This document shows, one piece after another, positions 17,673 through 25,604 of a DNA stretch of 64,000 nt. The DNA comes from Halorussus gelatinilyticus (GTDB lineage Archaea; Halobacteriota; Halobacteria; Halobacteriales; Haladaptataceae): contig NZ_CP096658.1 in the NCBI RefSeq assembly GCF_023238445.1, positions 2,356,001 to 2,420,000 of the forward strand, written 5' to 3'. The stretch's first letter is position 1; each line of letters starts with the position of its first letter. Under the pieces are notes generated by a model. The model was given only the letters and a program-made list of their open reading frames with translations. It made no database searches and was not told the origin of the DNA. Made by a program: the position numbers and the translations under genes.

Positions 17673-18464
17673 TCAGTCGGCGCTCGCGTCGAGCAGGCGA
17701 ACGAGTCGGTCCCGGCCGCACGCCGCGTACTCGTAGTCGAACGTCTCGACCTCGTGGGTGAGGGTACCGGACCAGTCGGTCTCACGGATGGCGTCGGCCA
17801 GCACTCCGAAGTCGAGTTTGCCGAGACCGACCGGCAGGTGTTCGTCCTCGTCGTCGCGCCGGGTGTCGTTGACGTGGACGTGCGCGACGCGCTCGCCCCA
17901 CTCCCTGAGCAGGTCGGCCTGTTCGGTGAGCGACTGGCCGGTCACGTGCGCGTGCCCGGTGTCCAGACACGCCACCGCGTCGGTCCGCTCGAACAGTTCG
18001 GGGAAGTCGCTCGCGTCGTGGAAGTCGGTCTTCAGGTTCTCGACGCACGCAGTGAACCCTCGTTCGCTGGCGTACTCGTCGATTCGTCGGACCGACTCGT
18101 AGATTCGCGCTCGAACCTCGTCGCGGTCCCACTTCGCAGGGTGGGCGAGCGAAACCGCGTGAAAGACGCCCTTCTCGGCACCCAACTCGACCGCCGCATC
18201 GATTGTAGCCTCCAGTTCCCGGACTGCTCCCTCCCGGACGTGTTCGTGGGGCGACGCCGCCGCGAGTCGGTACGGTAAGTGGACGAGCAGGTCCACGTCG
18301 CGCTCGGCGGCCGCCCGGCGGACGGACGCGGCGTCCACTCGTTCGCGCTCGAACGCGTAGTCCATATTGAGTTCGACGTAGTCGAAGTCGCGTTCGAGTG
18401 CCACGTCGAGCGCCGCGTCGAGGTCGGCAGGCCACTCCACGAGGAAGCCGTGTCGAACGTTCAT
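17673..18464 (-). CDS. Sugar phosphate isomerase/epimerase-like TIM-barrel protein (AP endonuclease 2 fold)
   Basis: A 263-residue protein of the xylose-isomerase-like TIM-barrel superfamily. Strand and ligand motifs include DYVELNMDY, LLVHLPYRLA, VFHAVSL, ACVENLKTD (Glu ligand), ACLDTGHAHVTG and VAHVHVNDTRRDDEDEH, and TLTHEVETFD near the C-terminus. The Glu/Asp/His set fits a divalent-metal enzyme. The substrate is unknown. It is followed at 48 bases by the acidic hypothetical gene. Confidence 0.85.
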   Translation of the reverse strand: MNVRHGFLVEWPADLDAALDVALERDFDYVELNMDYAFERERVDAASVRRAAAERDVDLLVHLPYRLAAASPHEHVREGAVRELEATIDAAVELGAEKGVFHAVSLAHPAKWDRDEVRARIYESVRRIDEYASERGFTACVENLKTDFHDASDFPELFERTDAVACLDTGHAHVTGQSLTEQADLLREWGERVAHVHVNDTRRDDEDEHLPVGLGKLDFGVLADAIRETDWSGTLTHEVETFDYEYAACGRDRLVRLLDASAD

Positions 18465-18533
18465 AGACCAACCGACTCACCGGCGACTCATCAAAGCGAG
18501 GGAGAGCGCCGCCCGTCCGCGGCAGTCGTCCCG

Positions 18534-18854
18534 TCAGTTCATCTTCTCGCCGCAGTTCCTGCACTTCACCTGCTCCTTGCCGGTCGGCGAGCGCGACACT
18601 TCCAACGCCCCGCCGGTATTGCACTCCGGACAGACGCTGTTGCCCGTCTCGGCGGCCTGCTGGCGGGCCATCCACGCCACCGTGCGTTCGAGTTGCGCCA
18701 CTCGGTCGGTCAGCGCCGCGACCGTGGCCTCCAACTCCGCTACGCGGTCGGCGTCGGTGTTGGCGTCGGCATCGGCGTCGCCGTCGGCCGCCGTGGGGAA
18801 CGAGCCGTCGGTCGAAGCGTCGTCGTCGGTCGTGGGAGAGTCTGAACTCGTCAC
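18534..18854 (-). CDS. Small zinc-ribbon protein with coiled coil
   Basis: A 106-residue protein. An acidic low-complexity N-terminus (1-35) is followed by a heptad-type coiled coil (about 36-65, AELEATVAALTDRVAQLE) and a C-terminal four-Cys zinc ribbon (CPEC near 75-78, CRNC near 98-101). It may be an oligomeric nucleic-acid or protein adaptor. The start is GTG. It lies 69 bases upstream of the TIM-barrel gene on the same strand. Confidence 0.78.
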   Translation of the reverse strand: MTSSDSPTTDDDASTDGSFPTAADGDADADANTDADRVAELEATVAALTDRVAQLERTVAWMARQQAAETGNSVCPECNTGGALEVSRSPTGKEQVKCRNCGEKMN

Positions 18855-19041
18855 GGAAATCGTCGTTCGGACGGTGAGCGGCTTGGTAACACGAATTACG
18901 TTCCAGCGACAAAAAAGGCCCGCCGACTCCCGTCGGTCGCGCAGGTTTTCCCGACGCCAAGAATTAACTCGGACGATTCCCTAGACAGGATGCTGCGGGC
19001 CGCTGCTATTCGGCCGGACTCTGCACAACACAGGAGACAGA

Positions 19042-19995
19042 ATGGTCACCGACCAACAACTCCGACGAAGCAAAACGATTCAGCAGCGAACCGGCAGAAC
19101 CTTCCACTTCGCCACGCGGTTGCTCCCGAAGCGGATTCGCCAGCCGACTTACGTCCTCTACGCGTTCTTCCGCGTCGCGGACGAGGTCGTAGACGGCGTG
19201 ACGGACGCACCGCCCGAGGAGCAACGCGAGCGACTCGAACGACTCCGAGCGGAGGCACTGGGCCGAAAAGAGACCGACGACGACGTTCTCGCGGCGTTTC
19301 AGGAAGTCAGCGAGGAACGCGGGATTCCCGACGAGGAGATCGAGATCTTCATCGACGCGATGCTCTCGGACATCGAGAAGAATCGCTGGGAGTCCTACGA
19401 CGAACTGGCGGAGTACATGCGCGGGTCGGCCGCCGCGGTCGGTGTGATGATGCAGGCCGTGATGGGCGTCGAACACCCCGAGCGCGCGAAACCGCACGCG
19501 GTCGCGCTCGGCGAGGCGTTCCAGTTGACGAACTTCCTGCGCGACGTGCGCGAGGATATCGAAGACCACGACCGCATCTACCTGCCCGGCGACACCCGCG
19601 ACCGCCACGGCGTCACGGAGGCCGACGTTCGGCGTTGCAACCCGACCGACGGTTTCCGGGCCGCGATGGCCGACGAGTTACGACGCGCCGAACGAAAGTA
19701 CCGCGAGGGCGTCGCGGGCATCGAGTATCTGCCCGAGGACTGCCAGTTTGCGGTGCTGTACGCCGCGGTACTCTACGCCGAGCATCACCGCCTCATCCGG
19801 GCGTTGGACTACGACGTGTTCTCGTCGCCCCCGGAGGTGGGGGCGTTCCGCGCGGCGTGGCTCTGGGCGAAGACGCGCTGGCACTGGCAGAAGTCCCGCG
19901 ACCCCGTCACGGTGTTTCGGGCGGTCAGCGCCATCCCGAAGGCCGAGGGTGGACACGCGAACCACCAACACGATTGGACGCCGCAGGCCGACTGA
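19042..19995 (+). CDS. crtB: Phytoene synthase (squalene/phytoene synthase family)
   Basis: A 317-residue head-to-head prenyl synthase that joins two geranylgeranyl diphosphates to phytoene, the entry to the bacterioruberin/carotenoid pathway. Both Asp-rich Mg2+-diphosphate motifs are present: DEVVD at 47-51 and DVRED at 169-173, with QLTNFLRDVRED typical of CrtB and TGRTFHFATRLLP at the N-terminus. No other carotenoid gene is adjacent. It converges with purH across a hairpin-rich spacer. Confidence 0.93.
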   Translation: MVTDQQLRRSKTIQQRTGRTFHFATRLLPKRIRQPTYVLYAFFRVADEVVDGVTDAPPEEQRERLERLRAEALGRKETDDDVLAAFQEVSEERGIPDEEIEIFIDAMLSDIEKNRWESYDELAEYMRGSAAAVGVMMQAVMGVEHPERAKPHAVALGEAFQLTNFLRDVREDIEDHDRIYLPGDTRDRHGVTEADVRRCNPTDGFRAAMADELRRAERKYREGVAGIEYLPEDCQFAVLYAAVLYAEHHRLIRALDYDVFSSPPEVGAFRAAWLWAKTRWHWQKSRDPVTVFRAVSAIPKAEGGHANHQHDWTPQAD

Positions 19996-20040
19996 CTCGG
20001 CCGAGGCGTCCGACTTTCGAGCGGAGAGAACGACCGCTTA

Positions 20041-20190
20041 GCGCACGCTCAGTCGTGCCGGAAACACCGTCAGAGGCAAACTCTGACGAGCCTCACCTCG
20101 CTCCGCTCGGTGAGACACCGGAAGACAAACCGCGTCTTCCGAGCTTTAGACGACTCCTTCGCTAACGCTCAGTCGTGTCTAAAGCACCGC
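20041..20190. repeat. Array of four hairpins with a partial copy of the purH 3' end
   Basis: Between the convergent crtB and purH stops there are four successive inverted repeats: 20069-20087 (7-bp stem), 20092-20114 (6 bp), 20119-20141 (8 bp) and 20143-20185 (13-bp stem with a 2-base bulge). The last one includes the purH stop. The element is flanked by a direct repeat: ACGCTCAGTCGTG occurs at 20045-20057 and at 20165-20177, and the first copy, read on the minus strand, encodes the same five last residues as PurH (CFRHD, stop). Confidence 0.7.
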
Positions 20191-21794
20191 TGACCGGTGA
20201 ACACCATCGCCATGTCGTGTTCGTCGGCGGCCTCGATGACGTCGTCGTCGTTGACCGACCCGCCGGGCTGAATCACGGCCTCGATGCCCGCCTCGGCGGC
20301 GGCCTCGATGGCGTCCGGGAAGGGGAAGAAGGCGTCGCTGGCCATGACCGCGCCCGCGGCGGACTTGCCCTCGGCGTCCTTCTCGGCCTTCATCTTCGCT
20401 ATCTCGACGGCGTCCACCCGCGAGACCTGCCCCGCGCCGACGCCGACCGTCTCGGTGCCGTCGGCGAACAGGATGGCGTTGGACTTGACGTGCTTGATGG
20501 TCTGCCACGCGAACAGCAGGCTCTCGTACTGGTCCTCGGTGGGTTCGCGCTCGGTCACGACCTCCAGTTCCTCGCGAGTCGGGGCTTGCAGGTCGCGCTC
20601 TTGGACGAGTCGGCCGCCCACGAGGTCCTTCTCGGTGGTCGTCTCCGTGACTTCGCCGAAGTCCGCCTCGTCGCCCGCGTCGAGAACGCGGAGATTGTCC
20701 TTCTCGAACAGGGTATCGAGCGCGTCGTCGGTGTACCCCGGCGCGACGACGACCTCCTTGAACGAGTCGGTTACCTGCTCGGCGGTCGCCTCGTCGCACT
20801 CACGGTTCAGGGCGACGATGCCGCCGAACGCGCTCTTGGGGTCGGTAGCGAGCGCGTCCTCGTAGGCGTCCGCGAGGGTGTCGGCCGTCGCGCACCCCGC
20901 CGGGTTCGTGTGCTTGATGACCGCGGCCGCGGGGCGGTCGAACTCCTTGACCAGATTCAGCGCGGCGTCGGCGTCGTTGTAGTTGTTGTAGCCCATCCCC
21001 TTCGCGCCCTCGTTGCGTTGGGGCGCGTCCACGACGCTGGCCTCCTCGCAGGTTGCGTCGCCGTAGAGCGCGGCGTCCTGATGCGGATTCTCGCCGTACC
21101 GGAGGTCGGCTACCCGGTCGGCGGATTCGAGTTTTCGGACCGGGAACCGACCGTCATCGTCGCCCTCGATGCGGACCGCGCCCACCTCGGCGTCCACGTC
21201 GAGTCGGCCCTCGGCGAACCATCGGACGGCCCGCGGGTAGGCCTTGAACTCGCCCTCGTAGAGGACGCGCTCTTTCAGGTCGCTCTCGTCGTCGCCCTCG
21301 TAGACCGGCACCGGCTCTTGGGTGACGATGGGACCGCCGTCCACCTCGCTCTCCACGACGTTCCCCTCCTCGTCGGTGGCGTCGGTGACGACGTGGACCG
21401 TACAGCCGGTGGCCTTCACGCCCGCGTCGAGGACCTGCTCGTGGGCGTCCGTGCCGGGAAACGACGGCAGGAGCGACGGGTGGACGTTCAGCGTCGTGGG
21501 CATCTCGTCGAGGAAGGCGTCCGAGAGGATACGCATGTAGCCGTCGAGACACACCAACTCGAAGTCGTAGTCGGCGAGCGCGGCGACGACGCGTTGCTCG
21601 TGGTCGCGCCGACTCTCGCCCTCCTCGCGGGCGACGACTTCGGTCGGAATCCCGCGCTTCTCGGCGTCGTCCAGCACGGGCGCGTCCGGGTCGTTGGTCA
21701 GGACGACGCCCAGTTCTGCGCCGCCGGGCGTGCGGTCGGCGATGTGGAGCAGGTTCCGTCCGCGGTTGCTGGCGAGTCCAGCGATGCGAGTCAT
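20169..21794 (-). CDS. purH: PurN-PurH fusion: GAR formyltransferase domain + AICAR formyltransferase domain
   Basis: A 541-residue purine biosynthesis enzyme. The N-terminal domain (about 1-195) is PurN-like, with the catalytic triad Asn103 and His105 in TLNVHPSLLP and Asp152 in ESEVDGGPIV. The C-terminal domain (about 205-541) is the AICAR transformylase of PurH, with the Lys-His pair in AAVIKHTNPAGCA, RYGENPHQ and IQPGGSVNDDDVI. The IMP cyclohydrolase domain of bacterial PurH is absent; archaea usually use PurO for that step. So one protein should add both formyl groups of the purine ring. The start is the ATG at 21794; upstream ATGs precede the family start. Confidence 0.93.
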   Translation of the reverse strand: MTRIAGLASNRGRNLLHIADRTPGGAELGVVLTNDPDAPVLDDAEKRGIPTEVVAREEGESRRDHEQRVVAALADYDFELVCLDGYMRILSDAFLDEMPTTLNVHPSLLPSFPGTDAHEQVLDAGVKATGCTVHVVTDATDEEGNVVESEVDGGPIVTQEPVPVYEGDDESDLKERVLYEGEFKAYPRAVRWFAEGRLDVDAEVGAVRIEGDDDGRFPVRKLESADRVADLRYGENPHQDAALYGDATCEEASVVDAPQRNEGAKGMGYNNYNDADAALNLVKEFDRPAAAVIKHTNPAGCATADTLADAYEDALATDPKSAFGGIVALNRECDEATAEQVTDSFKEVVVAPGYTDDALDTLFEKDNLRVLDAGDEADFGEVTETTTEKDLVGGRLVQERDLQAPTREELEVVTEREPTEDQYESLLFAWQTIKHVKSNAILFADGTETVGVGAGQVSRVDAVEIAKMKAEKDAEGKSAAGAVMASDAFFPFPDAIEAAAEAGIEAVIQPGGSVNDDDVIEAADEHDMAMVFTGQRCFRHD

Positions 21795-21961
21795 GTTCGA
21801 ATCCCCGCCAGCGGAGGAAAAAGGCATTGCGGTCTCGCCCCGCGAGATATACACGAACGAGCATATTTCCGGCGTCGTTTCTCTCTATCTCTCCGCTTGT
21901 ATGCATGACCGTGACGAGTCGGACCGACACGCTTTTGCCGCCCGCCCCGGCAGATTGCCAC

Positions 21962-23347
21962 ATGAACACCCTCTACGCCGTCTCGCCGCTGGACGGTCGG
22001 TACGCCGGTCGGACCGACGGCCTGCGCGAGTACGCGAGCGAGGCCGCGCTCATGCGCGCTCGCGTGCAGGTCGAAGTCGAGTACCTGATCGCGCTGGCGG
22101 ACCTCGACGCGACGCCGCTGGAACTGAGCGACGACCACCGCGAGTACCTCCGGACGCTCTACGAGGAGTTCGACGAGTCGGACGCCGAACTGGTCAAGCA
22201 GATAGAGACCGAGGGGTACGGCGACTACTCGGCGACCAACCACGACGTGAAGGCCGTCGAGTACTTCGTTCGGGAACGCGTCGGCGACCCGGCGTTGTCC
22301 CACGTCGTCCCGTGGATTCACTTCGCGCTGACCAGCGAGGACGTGAACAACCTCGCCCACCGCCTGCTGGTGAAGGGGGCGGTCGAGAACGTCCTCCTGC
22401 CGAACCTCCGGTCGGTCCGCGGTCTGCTCGCCGACCTCGCCCGCGAGCATCGAGACGTGCCGATGCTCGCGCGCACCCACGGCCAGCCCGCGACCCCGAC
22501 CACCTTCGGCAAGGAGATGGCGGTGTTCGCGTCCAGACTCGGCCGGGCCATCGGTCGCGTGAAGGACGCCCGCGACGGGCTTCAGGGCAAGCTGGCGGGC
22601 GCGTCGGGCACCTACGCGGCCCACGTCGCGGCCTACCCCGACGTGGACTGGCCCGCGTTCGCTCGGGAGTTCGTGGAGGGGTTGGGACTCGAACAGGCTC
22701 CCCTGACCACGCAGGTCAACCCCTGCGACGACCTCGCCGAACTGTTCGACGCCCTCCGTGGCGCGAACAACGTCCTGCTGGACTTGGACCGCGACGCGTG
22801 GCGCTACGTCAGCGACCGCTACCTCGGACAGGAGGCAACCGAGGGCGAGACCGGTTCCTCGACCATGCCCCACAAGGTCAACCCCATCGACTTCGAGAAC
22901 AGCGAGGGCAACCTCTCGAAGGCCAACTCCGACCTCGTGTTCCTCGGCGACTACGTGACCTCCTCGCGCCTCCAGCGCGACCTCTCGGACTCGACCGTCA
23001 AGCGAAACATCGGCGCGGCGTTCGCCTACTGCCTGCTGGGCTACGTCAAGCTACAGGCCGGACTCGGCAAGGTCGTGCCCGACGAGCAGGTCATGCGCGA
23101 GGACCTCGAATCGACGCCCGAAATCATCGGCGAGGCGGTCCAGACCATCCTCAGACGCGAGGGCCACACCGACGCCTACGAGCGCGTCAAGGACCTCACG
23201 CGCGGCCGACGCGTGACCTTGGACGACTTCCGGGACCTCTTCGAGGAGTTGGACGTGGACGAGGACACGCGCGAGGAGTTGCTCGACCTGACGCCCGCCG
23301 GGTACACGGGTGCCGCCGGGCAGATGGTCGAAAATGCTTACGAATAA
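21962..23347 (+). CDS. purB: Adenylosuccinate lyase
   Basis: A 461-residue lyase of the fumarase/aspartase superfamily, acting twice in purine synthesis (SAICAR to AICAR, adenylosuccinate to AMP). It begins with YAVSPLDGRYAGRT, has the catalytic-region ARTHGQPATPTTFGKE, and the family signature SSTMPHKVNPIDFEN. A GCTTTTGCC box about 30 bases before the ATG suggests a leaderless mRNA. It is divergent from purH (167-base gap), so two purine genes share one control region. Confidence 0.96.
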   Translation: MNTLYAVSPLDGRYAGRTDGLREYASEAALMRARVQVEVEYLIALADLDATPLELSDDHREYLRTLYEEFDESDAELVKQIETEGYGDYSATNHDVKAVEYFVRERVGDPALSHVVPWIHFALTSEDVNNLAHRLLVKGAVENVLLPNLRSVRGLLADLAREHRDVPMLARTHGQPATPTTFGKEMAVFASRLGRAIGRVKDARDGLQGKLAGASGTYAAHVAAYPDVDWPAFAREFVEGLGLEQAPLTTQVNPCDDLAELFDALRGANNVLLDLDRDAWRYVSDRYLGQEATEGETGSSTMPHKVNPIDFENSEGNLSKANSDLVFLGDYVTSSRLQRDLSDSTVKRNIGAAFAYCLLGYVKLQAGLGKVVPDEQVMREDLESTPEIIGEAVQTILRREGHTDAYERVKDLTRGRRVTLDDFRDLFEELDVDEDTREELLDLTPAGYTGAAGQMVENAYE

Positions 23348-23402
23348 GAGTATTCTATATCGAACAGTAATCGAACGTGGATTTTAGCAGAGTACCTTCT
23401 GG

Positions 23403-23687
23403 TTAGGGAGCCCAGTTTTTCTCGTCTAACCAAGTCGAAGGCCAACAAAGTCCATAACCCAGATAGCCTAAGACGACTCCTACAGCATTTAACACAGAGT
23501 TGTTGAATTTCCTGAGAAATTGCGATATCCCAACCGCAGTCATCCCTAGGATATACAGAGGGAGGAACAGAATCCGTATCCACTGAGCAATGTTCTTCCG
23601 CTGAGGGGACACCACGATGTACTTAGATGATAGCAAACCATAGAAATTTTTCGTCGAATTAAAGGAGTGTGCGGTAATCAACCACAC
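23403..23687 (-). CDS. Possible small membrane protein in an A/T-rich island
   Basis: A frame of 94 codons with two hydrophobic segments (about 38-55 IRILFLPLYILGMTAVGI, 65-82) and a Lys/Asn/Ser/Ile content quite unlike the acidic proteins around it. The region 23340-23700 is clearly poorer in GC than its flanks, so a recent transfer is likely. The start is uncertain; an internal start near residue 20 would keep both helices. No family is recognised, and it may not be expressed. Confidence 0.45.
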   Translation of the reverse strand: MWLITAHSFNSTKNFYGLLSSKYIVVSPQRKNIAQWIRILFLPLYILGMTAVGISQFLRKFNNSVLNAVGVVLGYLGYGLCWPSTWLDEKNWAP

Positions 23688-23859
23688 AGTTATGCTTCTC
23701 TACACGACGTTCGTCACCGGCATCGGAGTCCTCGAACACCACGTCGTCTCGGAGCGGTCGCCGAGTCGATTCGCTGGGTGAGAAGTAAAGTCTCCCACTC
23801 GTTTCGCTCGCCGGTCCGGGGGTCGAGCGGACGAAACCCGACCCGTCATCCCGGCGAAA

Positions 23860-23875
23860 CGAATTTATAAACTGC
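23860..23875 (+). promoter_or_regulatory. TATA element for the membrane protein gene at 23891
   Basis: GAATTTATAAACTG places TTTATAAA about 25 bases upstream of the ATG, the expected distance for a leaderless archaeal transcript. Confidence 0.65.
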
Positions 23876-23890
23876 GATACACCTCCGAGT

Positions 23891-24331
23891 ATGAGCGACA
23901 CCCTCCACTTCGGTCTCTTCTTGGTAGGCATCTGCCTGCTGACCGGCGCGATGGTCGTCGGCGTCGGCGCGTTCGAGTACGAAGTCGAATCGCTCGGGAC
24001 CGTCGAGGAACTCCCGGACAACACGCGCTCGGTCGTCTCCTACGGCGACCTGTCGGCGAGCGACCAGCGAACCGTCGAGCGAGTAATAGCGGGCGAGCGA
24101 GTCGTCGTCCGCGACCCCAGCGGACTGCCGGGGCCGCGCAAGAGGAAGGGGAAGCTGGCGGTCAATCGCGGCGGCGAGACGTATCTCGTCACCCGTCGCA
24201 TCTTCTTCAACTGGCGGTCCGAGTTCGGCATGGGCGCGATAGCGATGGCCCTCGCGGGTCTCGCCGTCGTCAGCGAAGCGGTCCGGCGACACCACTTCCC
24301 CCACCGGACCGCAGTGTGGACGCACCGCTGA
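23891..24331 (+). CDS. Haloarchaeal two-helix membrane protein of unknown function
   Basis: A 146-residue protein with one N-terminal membrane helix (about 6-28), a soluble extracytoplasmic loop (30-105) containing VVSYGDLSASDQRTVERVI, and a second helix (about 113-130). The soluble part resembles a family common in haloarchaea, without known function. It converges on the Tat-exported protein gene at a 24-base gap. Confidence 0.7.
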   Translation: MSDTLHFGLFLVGICLLTGAMVVGVGAFEYEVESLGTVEELPDNTRSVVSYGDLSASDQRTVERVIAGERVVVRDPSGLPGPRKRKGKLAVNRGGETYLVTRRIFFNWRSEFGMGAIAMALAGLAVVSEAVRRHHFPHRTAVWTHR

Positions 24332-24355
24332 TTCCGCCTCGCGCCGGGTCGGACC

Positions 24356-25393
24356 TCAGTAGTTCACCTTCACGTTGAAGGTGTGCTTGAGATAGTAGTC
24401 GTCGGAGTCCCACCCGCCGCTGTAGAAGTTCCCCTTCGAGACGACGTCGAGCAGGTCGTACTGGCCGCTCCCGGTGGCTTCCTGATCGACCCAACAGGAG
24501 CTACCGGGCTTCATGCCGTTGGTGTTCTGGCGGGCGTCGCTGGTGTTGAACTCCTCGTTCCACGTCGCGTAGTTGCCGCTCGGACTCGACTCGTCGATGG
24601 TCGTGACCGCCGGCTGGGTGTAGCTCCAGCCGAGGTTCACGCCGCTGGTCCCGACCGTGACGTTGATGCTCTGGCTCCCGTCGTGGGTGCCCAGCGGGTC
24701 GTACTCGTTCAGGTCGGCGTTGCCCATGTCGTTCTTGCTCCAGTCGTGTTTCGGTTCGCCCACGTCGTTCACCCAGTCGGAGCCGTACTTCTGGACGCCG
24801 GGTTCCATCACGAAGAAGTGCTTGACGGCGTAGGCGTCCTGCGACGAGTCGCCGTCGCCGTCCAACTGCTTCAGATCGACGTTGTTCGTGACGCACCCGT
24901 AGGGGTCCTTGCAGAAGTCGGCCTCGTCGTGGAGGACGTCGCCCCACGAACTGCTCTGGGTGGTGACGCCGTCGCGGGGCGAGACGCGGTCGAATGCGGT
25001 GGCGCGCTCGACGGCCTTCCCGTGGAGTCGCGCGGCCGACCCTGCGTCGCCCGCGACGCCGGTGTACTGGCGCGGAATCCCGTTCGGGTCGATCTTGTAC
25101 GAGTACGCGACGACGGTGCCCTCCTCGGGGATGGGGTCCGAGACGACCGGCGTTACGTCGAGGTCGCCGCCGCGGGCGTTGTACTCCGCGCGAGCCGACC
25201 GGCGAATCTCGGCGATGCGGTCGGCAGAGATGCCGTTCGAGAAGTCGGCTTTGGCGACGTGGGCGTCGCTCTCCGGCGGCCCGCGAGCGGCCGCGCCGCT
25301 CGCGGCGACTGCCGCGCCGCTCAACGCGACGCCGGTCGCGCGCAGGAACGTTCGACGGTCGGTGCGAGTCGAGTGAGACGAATCGTCTGTCAT
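24356..25393 (-). CDS. Tat-exported protein of unknown function
   Basis: A 345-residue secreted protein. The twin-arginine signal is clear (TDRRTFLRATGVAL, residues 11-24, then an Ala-rich h-region and AAARG near 35-38). The mature part starts SDAHVAKADFSNGISADRI and has a Gly/Ser/Asn/Asp-rich beta-type C-terminal half, with Cys residues in FCKDPYGC and SSCWVD that could form disulfides. I recognise no enzyme motif. Its promoter region is strongly A/T-rich (25415-25450). The start is the ATG at 25393 just ahead of the Tat motif; the upstream ATG at 25414 is also possible. Confidence 0.8.
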   Translation of the reverse strand: MTDDSSHSTRTDRRTFLRATGVALSGAAVAASGAAARGPPESDAHVAKADFSNGISADRIAEIRRSARAEYNARGGDLDVTPVVSDPIPEEGTVVAYSYKIDPNGIPRQYTGVAGDAGSAARLHGKAVERATAFDRVSPRDGVTTQSSSWGDVLHDEADFCKDPYGCVTNNVDLKQLDGDGDSSQDAYAVKHFFVMEPGVQKYGSDWVNDVGEPKHDWSKNDMGNADLNEYDPLGTHDGSQSINVTVGTSGVNLGWSYTQPAVTTIDESSPSGNYATWNEEFNTSDARQNTNGMKPGSSCWVDQEATGSGQYDLLDVVSKGNFYSGGWDSDDYYLKHTFNVKVNY

Positions 25394-25414
25394 GCGACAG
25401 AGCATATTCCACAC

Positions 25415-25450
25415 CTAAATAACTTATAATTAATAACGTATATTGTTGTT
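25415..25450 (-). promoter_or_regulatory. A/T-rich promoter region of the Tat-exported protein gene
   Basis: A stretch with TAACTTATAATTAATAACGTATATTG directly upstream of the start contains several possible TATA boxes; the one near 25424 lies about 30 bases from the ATG at 25393. The rest of the gap to dapE shows no gene. Confidence 0.5.
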
Positions 25451-25604
25451 AACTATTGTGCTAGTCGGACGAAATTGGTCGCTCTTCGCGCGGCGCATCG
25501 GTGACGAAGTGGAGGAGAAAACGGAATATCGACTTATAGACACGCTATAGAAATGCTTTACGACGGTATACCGACTTCTCCCCGAAGCGTGACCGCCGTC
25601 CGAT

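Noticed and set aside
20175-21908. A 577-codon open frame on the plus strand opposite purH
   Set aside because: It is antisense to the PurN-PurH fusion, has a composition typical of shadow frames in high-GC DNA and no recognisable domain.
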